NCBI GenBank assembly: GCA_036390995.1 | Contig: DASWAT010000005.1 | Location: forward strand, 1-5,902 | Length of the DNA: 5,902 bases | From: DASQQQ01 sp036390995 | GTDB lineage: Bacteria > Actinomycetota > UBA4738 > HRBIN12 | Reading direction: 5' to 3' | Shown: positions 1-5,499 of the stretch, piece after piece | How positions within the stretch are numbered: the first letter of the stretch is position 1 | Layout: every line of letters starts with the position of its first letter | Notes under the pieces: model-generated | What the model was told of the DNA's origin: nothing | What the model saw: the letters and a program-made list of their open reading frames with translations, nothing else | Database searches by the model: none | Program-made: the position numbers and the translations under genes

Positions 1-288
1 CCGAGCGCGACTGCGACGTCGGGCGGGGGCGGAGGCGCCTCGAGCGCCTCGATCACCGCCCAGGGCTTCGCGTTCCTTCCGAACGCCGTGACCGTGAGTG
101 CCGGCAAGGTCACGCTCACCGTGACGAACAAGGACGGTACCGAGCACACATTCACCCTCGACGACGGCAGCTCGAGCACGAACCTGGATCCCGGGAAGAC
201 CGTGACGATCACGCTCGATCTGTCGAGCACGGTCGGCTGGCACTGCAGCATCCATCCGTCGATGACGGGAACCTTGACCGTCGGATAG
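1..288 (+). CDS. Cupredoxin-like copper-binding protein, C-terminal part (5' end outside window)
   Basis: The reading frame is open from base 1 to the TAG at 286-288, so only the last 95 residues are seen and the true start lies upstream. The GTG at 88 lies inside the domain and is not a credible start. Visible residues 1-16 are a Gly/Ser/Ala/Thr-rich linker, as often lies between a lipobox or signal peptide and a secreted domain; the signal itself is not in view. Residues ~17-94 form a small beta-sandwich cupredoxin domain (starting near ITAQGFAFLPNAVTV). The type 1 copper ligand pattern is complete: His49 in TEHTF, then Cys82, His85 and Met88 in WHCSIHPSM, with the usual C-x2-H-x2-M spacing. 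The family carries electrons or binds copper outside the cell; the partner here is unknown. It could equally be a plastocyanin/azurin-like or EfeO-type cupredoxin. The gene to its right is on the opposite strand and converges on it. Confidence 0.85.
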   Translation, partial: PSATATSGGGGGASSASITAQGFAFLPNAVTVSAGKVTLTVTNKDGTEHTFTLDDGSSSTNLDPGKTVTITLDLSSTVGWHCSIHPSMTGTLTVG

Positions 289-292
289 CGCT

Positions 293-358
293 AGGTCGAC
301 CTGCCCCACGAACTCGGAGTTCGCCGGCCGTCCACACTAAGGGGGGTCAGGGCCGGCG
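293..358. terminator. Nested inverted repeats between convergent genes, possible bidirectional terminator
   Basis: The 172 bp between the cupredoxin stop and the LiaF-like stop holds no credible gene. It contains a perfect 10-base palindrome AGGTCGACCT (293-302), a hairpin CGAACT-CGG-AGTTCG with a 6 bp stem and 3-base loop (309-323), and an 8 bp GC stem CGCCGGCC/GGCCGGCG (322-329 with 351-358) enclosing a 21-base loop that carries a run of six G. The last two overlap by two bases and so cannot both form fully. No T-tract follows, so a classical Rho-independent terminator is not shown. The position between two converging genes makes a transcription-end role plausible. Bases 359-460 hold nothing else I can support. 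Confidence 0.35.
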
Positions 359-460
359 GCTCGACGCGTCCCTGACTTCTCAGAAGGCGTCCCGATCTCG
401 GCGAACCCCCTCCCAGCCCTCGCGCGGGACGCCCTCGTCGATCCGGCTTCTGGCGCTCCG

Positions 461-1120
461 TCAGTCGGGCTTGTTCTTCACGTTGATGCCGCCGAGGATC
501 GCCGTCGCGTGCACCTTCAACAATGGGGCATCGGCGGGGAGCTCCCCGTCGCCCTCGGTCTTGTCCTCGCAGCCGCCGAAGATCGGGGTGCTGCCGAGCT
601 CGACCCGCCATCCCTTCGGGACCAGGACGTCCACCCCGCCGAACAGGGCCAGGGCTTCGACCGAGGCCTCCCGGTCGACGTGCGCCTCTCGCAGGTCGAG
701 CGTGGCCCCACCGAAGATGGCGGAGACGTCCGCGTGCGCGAAGTGCTCGGACCGATCCCTGATCTTCGTGCCTCCGAACATCACGAGCGAGTTCTCGCGA
801 TGCTCGCCCTCGACGCGCCGGCGCCACAGCCCCGAGAGGATCACGAGCCCGATGGCGATGAGCAGCACGGGACCGAACAGATCCTCGTCCGTCCACTGCT
901 GCTGGTCGGCCAGGACCAGGAACCCGATGACGACGACGATCCCGGGCCCGAGCGAGATCCTGCGGTCGACGAGCATCCCGATGAGCCCGAGCCCGATGAT
1001 CGCGACGGGCCACCACCGGTCGATCGTCTCGCTCGAGTCGAGTGTCCCGGTCGCGTCCAGGATCCCGAAGACGCCGAGCGTCAGCAGCACCAGTCCGATC
1101 CACAGCCGAAGCGGCTTCAT
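461..1120 (-). CDS. LiaF-like membrane protein (DUF5668-type N-terminus, beta-repeat C-terminus)
   Basis: 219 residues. The ATG at 1120 is preceded by a good ribosome site (GGGAGG, then five bases); the frame stays open well upstream of it, but that stretch overlaps the divergent GNAT gene and does not look like protein. Four membrane helices are visible at about residues 5-22, 36-52, 56-71 and 81-98. They are followed by a basic RRR cytoplasmic border and a soluble domain (110-219) built from repeated turns ending in FGG or LGG at 115, 136, 160, 181 and 209, the pattern of LiaF/cell-wall-active-antibiotic-response proteins, thought to fold as a short beta-helix. In Firmicutes LiaF restrains the LiaRS two-component system, which responds to envelope damage. 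Here no kinase or regulator is adjacent, so the partner is unknown and the role is inferred from family only. The divergent neighbour is a GNAT acetyltransferase, 154 bp away. Confidence 0.8.
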   Translation of the reverse strand: MKPLRLWIGLVLLTLGVFGILDATGTLDSSETIDRWWPVAIIGLGLIGMLVDRRISLGPGIVVVIGFLVLADQQQWTDEDLFGPVLLIAIGLVILSGLWRRRVEGEHRENSLVMFGGTKIRDRSEHFAHADVSAIFGGATLDLREAHVDREASVEALALFGGVDVLVPKGWRVELGSTPIFGGCEDKTEGDGELPADAPLLKVHATAILGGINVKNKPD

Positions 1121-1262
1121 GGCTTCCTCCCGATTCGTCCCTCCTGTCCCGAGCCTGGGACGGGGACGCGAAGGTTCACAGGGCCGTTCCTCCCGCCCGC
1201 CGGGGGCCTGCAGGGTGAGCCTCGGAACGACCGCGGAACAGGTCTCCTCCTCGCCGAGCGGA

Positions 1263-1268
1263 TAGGGT
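1263..1268 (+). promoter_or_regulatory. -10 box TAGGGT for a probably leaderless GNAT mRNA
   Basis: TAGGGT fits the actinobacterial TAnnnT -10 consensus and its last T lies six bases before the GTG at 1275. Transcription would therefore start at or next to the start codon. There is no Shine-Dalgarno sequence in the gap, and an in-frame TAG (1263-1265) rules out any earlier start. No good -35 hexamer is visible 16-19 bases upstream. The rest of the 1121-1274 divergent spacer holds the ribosome site of the LiaF-like gene, a GTCCC-N6-GGGAC inverted repeat (1146-1161) and two GGAAC motifs (1224, 1235); I could not place a promoter for the LiaF-like gene. Confidence 0.5.
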
Positions 1269-1274
1269 CCACCC

Positions 1275-2288
1275 GTGCCGATAGCCGACCACGTTCCCGA
1301 GGGGTTCGAGCTCCGAGCGGTCACCGTCGACGACGCGCCGGCGATCGCCGAGCTCATCAACGAGGTCACGCTCGCCGAGATCGGCGTGCCGTGGACGACC
1401 GCCGAGGAGGTCCGGGACGAGTTGACGTCTCCGGCTCGAGACGCGGCGCCTCCCGAGGCGCTGCTCGTGGACGAGGAGGGGACACCGATCGGGTACTTGC
1501 AGCTCTCGACCGAGCACGGGTCGCGGCCGCCCGTCCTGGCCCTCGTGTTCGTGCGTTCGCACCTGTGGGGTCGAGGGCTGAGCGCCTGGCTCCTGCGGCT
1601 CGCCGAGGAGCGGGTTCGGGCGTGGGCGCAGCTCACGTCCCCGGGTGGAAGGGTGGCGCTCCGGGCGGCGCGGTTCACCGGGAACGAGGCCGCCGGCAGG
1701 CTCTTCACCGCCTCGGGCTTCCGCTACGTCCGGACGTTCTGGATGATGGAGATCGAGCTCGGTGCGGCGCCGCCCCCTCCCGAACTCTCCACGCGCATCC
1801 GGATCCGTACGTTCGAGCCCCAGCGCGACGACGTAGCCGTGCACTCGGCGCTGGCCGAGGCGTTCGCCGACCACTGGGGAGAGGTCTTCCCGCCCCTCGA
1901 TGAGTGGCGTCATCTATCGGTGGAAGGCGAGGGCGCGGGGTTCGACCCGAGCCTGTGGTTCGTGGCGGAGGACGGCGACCAGATCGCCGGCGCCGCATGC
2001 TGCCGGGCGACCAGTCCCCGGTCCGAGGGAACCGCGCAGGTGAGCGAGCTCGGGGTGCGGCGACCGTGGCGTCGGAGGGGCGTGGGCCTCGCCCTGCTGC
2101 AACGGGCCTTCCAGGAGTTCCACCGTCGGGGGATCCATCGTGCCGAGCTCGGCGTGGACGCCGAGAACCCTACGGGCGCCACCCGCCTGTACGAGCGCGC
2201 CGGCATGCACGTGGCGCTCAGCTGGGAGATCTGGGAGAAGGAGATCGCGGGGTCCTCCGAAGTGGACACGGTCGGCCCGATCCTGTGA
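1275..2288 (+). CDS. Tandem-domain GNAT N-acetyltransferase
   Basis: 337 residues from GTG 1275, the first possible start after an in-frame stop at 1263. Two GNAT folds follow one another. The first (~11-162) has a degenerate acetyl-CoA loop, LWGRGLSAWLL (97-107), and a typical end, NEAAGRLFTASGFRYV (137-152). The second (~173-324) has a textbook motif A, VSELGVRRPWRRRGVGLALL (256-275) with the R/Q-x-x-G-x-G loop RRRGVG, then NPTGATRLYERAGM (298-311). The protein should transfer an acetyl group from acetyl-CoA to an amine in the cytoplasm, with the second domain more likely catalytic. Two GNAT domains in one chain of about 300 residues also occur in mycothiol synthase MshD, but I see no specific signature for it and the substrate is unknown. 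The start appears leaderless. The next gene begins 60 bp downstream behind its own -10 box. Confidence 0.88.
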   Translation: MPIADHVPEGFELRAVTVDDAPAIAELINEVTLAEIGVPWTTAEEVRDELTSPARDAAPPEALLVDEEGTPIGYLQLSTEHGSRPPVLALVFVRSHLWGRGLSAWLLRLAEERVRAWAQLTSPGGRVALRAARFTGNEAAGRLFTASGFRYVRTFWMMEIELGAAPPPPELSTRIRIRTFEPQRDDVAVHSALAEAFADHWGEVFPPLDEWRHLSVEGEGAGFDPSLWFVAEDGDQIAGAACCRATSPRSEGTAQVSELGVRRPWRRRGVGLALLQRAFQEFHRRGIHRAELGVDAENPTGATRLYERAGMHVALSWEIWEKEIAGSSEVDTVGPIL

Positions 2289-2318
2289 CGTGACGCTGCC
2301 CGAGAAGGGCGCCTGGGC

Positions 2319-2324
2319 TAGACT
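2319..2324 (+). promoter_or_regulatory. -10 box TAGACT upstream of the small acidic protein/CBS pair
   Basis: GGGCTAGACT matches the TAnnnT actinobacterial -10 form. A transcript starting about seven bases downstream (near 2331) would have a leader of roughly 18 bases, enough for the GGAAGGAG ribosome site that follows (2336-2343). The -35 region is weak: CTGCCC at 2296-2301 has the right 17-base spacing but matches TTGACA poorly. A GTGAC-GTGAC direct repeat overlaps the end of the preceding gene (2285-2294). Confidence 0.45.
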
Positions 2325-2348
2325 GGGCGGCTTCGGGAAGGAGAGCGT

Positions 2349-2612
2349 GTGGAAGAAGCAGAGCCGGTGGAAGACGCTTCGGAGGCACTGCTGAGCGCCC
2401 TCGACGCGTGGGAGAGCGCCGTCGAGCTCGCCACGCCCGACGAGGCCGTCGGCACGTTCGACGACGCCTCGCTGCAGGTCTTCTGGCAGCGCTGGCCCCA
2501 TGTCAGCACGTGGGGCGGCGCCGTGTGGCGCAGGCTGAACGAGGACCTGGCCGATGCGGCAACCCCGCTCGAGGAGTCCGAGGACCACGACGTGGGTGGC
2601 GAGGGTGGCTAG
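2349..2612 (+). CDS. Small acidic protein of unknown function
   Basis: 87 residues from GTG 2349, chosen because GGAAGGAG lies five bases upstream. I do not recognise the family. The protein is strongly acidic at both ends: an N-terminus rich in Glu/Asp (starting MEEAEPVEDASEA), a central part with several Trp (WESAVEL, VFWQRWPHVSTWGGAVWRRL at ~44-63) that looks helical and amphipathic, and an acidic Gly-rich tail (EESEDHDVGGEGG). There is no signal peptide, membrane helix or cysteine, so it is probably soluble and cytoplasmic. Its stop codon is 21 bp before the ATG of the CBS-domain gene, which suggests co-transcription. Evidence that it is a real gene: its own -10 box, a good ribosome site and high-GC codon use like its neighbours. 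A role as partner of the CBS protein is only a guess from position. Confidence 0.7.
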   Translation: MEEAEPVEDASEALLSALDAWESAVELATPDEAVGTFDDASLQVFWQRWPHVSTWGGAVWRRLNEDLADAATPLEESEDHDVGGEGG

Positions 2613-2623
2613 GCCGATCGGCC
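2612..2623. repeat. 12-base perfect palindrome GGCCGATCGGCC between two cistrons
   Basis: GGCCGATCGGCC overlaps the last base of the upstream TAG stop and touches the GGGGAG ribosome site (2624-2629) of the CBS gene. In RNA it can fold as a 4 bp GGCC stem with a GATC loop; in DNA it could be a dimer-binding site. In GC-rich DNA one or two such palindromes are expected by chance in a window this size, so function is not shown. Confidence 0.4.
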
Positions 2624-2633
2624 GGGGAGTGGC

Positions 2634-3014
2634 ATGACCACGCTGGGGGAGATCATGACCCGCGAGGTCTTCACCACGGCGGGTGAGGCGCCGGTGGCGG
2701 AGGTCGCGGGGAGCATGATCAAGGGTCGGATCGGCTCCGCGCTCGTGAAGCAGGGGCCGATGCTGATGGGGATCTTCACCGAACGCGACGTGCTGCGCGC
2801 CGCGGCCTCGGGCGCGGACCTGACCTCGTCCGCGGTGTCCGAGTGGATGACCCCCGACCCGGTCACCGCCGATCCCGCTACGGACGCCGACGAAGCGGCT
2901 GAGATCATGCTGAGCCAGGGGTTCCGGCACCTTCCCGTGCTCGAGGGGACCACGCTCGCCGGCATCGTGAGCCTGCGCGACATCCTGAGCGTCCGGATCC
3001 GCCGCTCCCGGTAG
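2634..3014 (+). CDS. Two-CBS-domain protein, probable adenylate-sensing regulator
   Basis: 126 residues from ATG 2634, with GGGGAG four bases upstream. The whole protein is one CBS pair (Bateman module) and nothing else. CBS1 (~1-59) begins with LGEIMTREVFTT and ends with GIFTERDVLR (46-55). CBS2 (~70-122) begins with EWMTPDPVTA and ends with GIVSLRDILS (110-119). Both carry the G-I-x-[ST]-x-R-D motif whose Ser/Thr and Asp contact the ribose and phosphate of adenine nucleotides, so both sites look able to bind ligand. Family members bind AMP, ATP, SAM or related ligands in the cytoplasm and act on partner proteins; the partner here is unknown. It follows a small acidic gene by 21 bp and converges with the SulP transporter gene, the two stop codons being only 21 bp apart with no terminator visible between them. 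The CBS identity is near certain; the physiological role is not. Confidence 0.93.
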   Translation: MTTLGEIMTREVFTTAGEAPVAEVAGSMIKGRIGSALVKQGPMLMGIFTERDVLRAAASGADLTSSAVSEWMTPDPVTADPATDADEAAEIMLSQGFRHLPVLEGTTLAGIVSLRDILSVRIRRSR

Positions 3015-3035
3015 GAGACGACCCGAGGCCCGCGG

Positions 3036-5195
3036 CTAATCGAACAGGGCGTCGAACGCCTTCATCGTGTGGTCCAGTCGCTCCGCCAGCGTGCCGGCCA
3101 GCCACCGGTGCAGGGCCGCGGCCAGCTCGGGATCCTCGTTCTCCATCCGCTCGATCGAGGCCCGGCTGAGCCGCAGGACCACGCTCGGCATCTCGGCCAC
3201 CACGTCCGCCGTCCGCGGGACCCCCGTGTACATCGCGACCTCTCCGACCACCACGCCCGGGCGCATCGAGCGCATGCGCATCCGGGTGCCCTCGGGGGTC
3301 GTGAGCTCGACCGCCAGTCGGCCGGACTCCAGCACGAACAGATCATCCGGCGGCTCGCCCTGGTGGATGAGCACCTCGCCCGCCGGGACCGACCTGCGCT
3401 CGAGGTACGCGGACAGGCGCTCCAGGAGGTCGCTCAGGATGTCGACCGCCCCGTCCCCGGCCTGGATCGGCTCGACCGTCTCGAGTAGGCCGTCCTCGCA
3501 CCGCTGCAGGCCGTGATCCAGATCCGGCTCGAACCGGACGATCCCGTCGGACCCGGCGACCCCGCCGCGCCGGAGCTGCCGCTGCACCGGATCGGTCACG
3601 CCCGAGAACACGAGCTCGAACCCGTGCGTCTCCGCGAGCTGCGCGACCTTGCCGAACGACAGCACCGCCGAGGAGTCCATCCCCGTCACCCGCCGGAGGT
3701 CGACCAGGAGGAACCGCAGCGGTCCGGCGTCCACGCGCTTGCGGATCCGCTCGAGCAGCCCGCTCGCCGTCCCGAAGAACACGAACCCGTTCACGCGCAG
3801 GATCTGGACGCGATCGGCCAGCGCTCCCAGCGCCAAGCGCTGGCCCGCCGGCCGGTCGACGTTGCTGCGGTACGCGGACCCGAACGCGGCCTCTCGGACC
3901 AGCTCGATCCGGCTGTAGTTGACGGCGAAAAGCGCGACCGCGAGCACCAGGCCTACCTCCACCCCGGCCAACAGGCCCTTGGCGACGACCGTCGCCAGGA
4001 TCGCGAGCACGATCGCGTACTCGCCGAGGGGCAAGGACCGCCGCACGTCGACCACCCACTCGACGATGAACGAGAGGCCGACGAACACCAGCACGCCGCC
4101 CACGATCATCCGGGGGATCAGCTCGATCACCCCCGCCCCGAACACGACGGCCGCGAGCGGGACGAGCGCGGCGACCAGCCCGGCGCTCCGCGCTCCGACG
4201 TTCAGCCGCTGCGCGAGCGAGGTCAGGCTGAGCGCGTGGTATCCGGGGATCCCGCCGAAGACGCTCGAGACGACGTTCACGATCCCGACGTCGCGCAGCT
4301 CGCGGTTCGAGTCGAGGTCGGCATGCAGCATCAGCTCGATCCCGCTCACGTTGAACAGGGCCGCGATCACGGCGACGAACACCGTGGTGGCGATCCCCGC
4401 GACCTGTTCGAATACCGCCGACCAGTCGGCGCCGGTGAGGGCGCGGAAGGTCCACGGCTGCAGGAGCGGATCCGGGGGGAAGGGCCCGAGCATCCATCCA
4501 CCGCTCAGCGCAGTGTCGATCGACGACCCCGTGACGAGCATGCCGACCGCGAACGCCGCGCACCCCAGCCCGATGACCACCGGGATCACGAGCGGCCGCT
4601 TCACGATCCGGGTCGCCACCACCAGGACCACACCGAACCCGACCGCCGGGACCCACCGGATGAGCTCGTAGGACTTGATGAGCTGGTCGAACCCGGCGAC
4701 GCTCGGCACGAGGCTCGCCGCGACGCCCAGTCCGCCTTTCGCGAGCAGCCATCCGGTCCCGGCGAGGAAGCCGCCGACGACCGGGTACGGCACGAACCGG
4801 ACCAGGTTGCCAAGGCGGAACGTCCCGAGCACCAGGAACGCGATCCCGGTGAGGAGCGTCACGACCATGGTCGCGGCGACGACGCTCAGGAAGGCCCGCT
4901 GAGGGCTCCCGAACGTGCCGACCGCCGTGCTCACCGCCACGATGGCGAGCACCGCCGCCGCCGCGTCCTGCACGCTGCCGACCACGCCGCGGGTGCCGCC
5001 CCGCCAGGCCAGGATCCCCAGGGTCAGCGTGGCGGCCACGAGGTACAGGCCGATCCCGTTGGGCAGGAACATCACGAGGTAGCTGCCGAACACGAGGGCG
5101 GCGAACGAGACCGCGAGGACGACCTCGACGGTGCCGATCACGGCGCCGGCGACGAGCACGGGCAGCACCCGCTTCGATGGTCGCCGCTCGGACAC
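3036..5195 (-). CDS. SulP/SLC26-type anion transporter with STAS and cyclic-nucleotide-binding domains
   Basis: 719 residues from GTG 5195; a run of seven G ends two bases before the start and is the only candidate ribosome site. Residues ~10-430 are the SulP membrane domain with many hydrophobic helices; the conserved stretch NRELRDVGIVNVVSSVFGGI (297-316) and the following helix pair are recognisable. TM1 lacks the usual SulP Pro-Gln. Residues ~460-555 are a STAS domain, with VDLRRVTGMDSSAVLSF (498-514) holding the serine site found in regulatory STAS domains. Residues ~594-680 are a cNMP-binding domain: VPAGEVLIHQGEPPDDLFVL, then GEVAMYTGVPRTADVV (651-666), which keeps the Gly-Glu and Arg-Thr-Ala of the phosphate-binding cassette, so ligand binding is plausible. 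It is expected to move sulfate, bicarbonate or another small solute across the inner membrane; the substrate cannot be read from sequence. Eukaryotic SulP proteins such as yeast Vsb1 share this domain order. Confidence 0.92.
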   Translation of the reverse strand: MSERRPSKRVLPVLVAGAVIGTVEVVLAVSFAALVFGSYLVMFLPNGIGLYLVAATLTLGILAWRGGTRGVVGSVQDAAAAVLAIVAVSTAVGTFGSPQRAFLSVVAATMVVTLLTGIAFLVLGTFRLGNLVRFVPYPVVGGFLAGTGWLLAKGGLGVAASLVPSVAGFDQLIKSYELIRWVPAVGFGVVLVVATRIVKRPLVIPVVIGLGCAAFAVGMLVTGSSIDTALSGGWMLGPFPPDPLLQPWTFRALTGADWSAVFEQVAGIATTVFVAVIAALFNVSGIELMLHADLDSNRELRDVGIVNVVSSVFGGIPGYHALSLTSLAQRLNVGARSAGLVAALVPLAAVVFGAGVIELIPRMIVGGVLVFVGLSFIVEWVVDVRRSLPLGEYAIVLAILATVVAKGLLAGVEVGLVLAVALFAVNYSRIELVREAAFGSAYRSNVDRPAGQRLALGALADRVQILRVNGFVFFGTASGLLERIRKRVDAGPLRFLLVDLRRVTGMDSSAVLSFGKVAQLAETHGFELVFSGVTDPVQRQLRRGGVAGSDGIVRFEPDLDHGLQRCEDGLLETVEPIQAGDGAVDILSDLLERLSAYLERRSVPAGEVLIHQGEPPDDLFVLESGRLAVELTTPEGTRMRMRSMRPGVVVGEVAMYTGVPRTADVVAEMPSVVLRLSRASIERMENEDPELAAALHRWLAGTLAERLDHTMKAFDALFD

Positions 5196-5224
5196 GTCCC
5201 CCCCGTCACGCGCCGTGAGCGAGA

Positions 5225-5230
5225 ACTCTA
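5225..5230 (-). promoter_or_regulatory. -10 box TAGAGT upstream of the SulP transporter gene
   Basis: On the minus strand GGATAGAGTT contains TAGAGT, a TAnnnT-type -10 box. A start about seven bases downstream would give a leader of roughly 22-25 bases before the GTG at 5195. No -35 hexamer is recognisable at 16-19 bases spacing. It sits in the 76 bp gap after the cupin remnant, so the transporter may have its own promoter despite lying on the same strand as the arfB-cupin segment. Confidence 0.4.
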
Positions 5231-5271
5231 TCCGCGGGTCGGTGAGTGGCGCTAGAGGGGGACGACACGGC

Positions 5272-5499
5272 TCAGTCGCCCGTGGCGACGACGCCCGCCT
5301 TCTCGATCATCAGCACGGCGCTGCGCACCGGCACGACGGGACGATGCCGTCTGCCGGCCGGGACCGAGAAGGCCTGCCGAGGTCCGAGCTCGACCGTCGG
5401 CGTGTCCTCGAGCTCGATGCGGAACAGGCCGTCGAGCACGAAGAAGGATTCGTCCTGCTCCTCGTGGACGTGCCAGTGGAGGGCACCTGGACCCTCGAG
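5272..5499 (-). pseudogene. Cupin-domain protein, N-terminally truncated, in frame after the arfB stop
   Basis: 75 codons ending at the TGA 5272-5274 encode an evident cupin core. Motif 1 reads HWHVHEEQDE with the pattern H-x-H-x4-E-x6-G (residues 10, 12, 17, 24 counted from 5499). Motif 2 has P-x-G-x2-H in SVPAGRRH, and the end MIEKAGVVATGD is typical of small single-domain cupins of about 110 residues. All four metal ligands are kept, but roughly the first 30-40 residues of the family are missing and no start codon precedes the core: the codon before Leu1 is the arfB stop TGA (5500-5502), and the first GTG in frame (5437-5439) falls after the metal-binding His and Glu. The other minus-strand frames upstream do not encode a cupin N-terminus. 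It may be a remnant left by a deletion, a sequencing or assembly error at the junction, or a C-terminal extension of ArfB reached by UGA readthrough. The remnant is the safest call. Confidence 0.72.

Noticed and set aside
88..288. GTG at 88 as the start of a complete 66-residue protein
   Set aside because: It would cut off the first strand of the cupredoxin fold. The frame is open to base 1 with fitting sequence, so the gene is partial.
1121..1708. Upstream extension of the LiaF-like frame by 196 codons
   Set aside because: It overlaps the GNAT gene on the other strand, has Ser/Arg-rich composition, and a strong ribosome site marks the ATG at 1120 as the real start.
509..1903. 464-codon open frame on the + strand across the LiaF-like and GNAT genes
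   Set aside because: It runs antisense to one real gene and out of frame in another, with biased Arg/Asp/Pro composition and no recognisable domain.
1275..2288. Assignment of the tandem GNAT as mycothiol synthase mshD
   Set aside because: Architecture alone is not enough. I could not see family-specific residues and no other mycothiol gene is nearby.
1914..2930. 338-codon open frame on the - strand opposite the GNAT, small acidic and CBS genes
   Set aside because: The opposite strand encodes a clear GNAT motif A and a clear CBS pair. The minus-strand product has Arg/Gly/His bias and no domain.
3513..5255. 580-codon open frame on the + strand opposite the SulP gene
   Set aside because: It is rich in Arg, Asp, His, Glu and Pro with no domain, membrane or repeat pattern, as expected of the antisense of a GC-rich gene. 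The minus strand encodes an unmistakable transporter.
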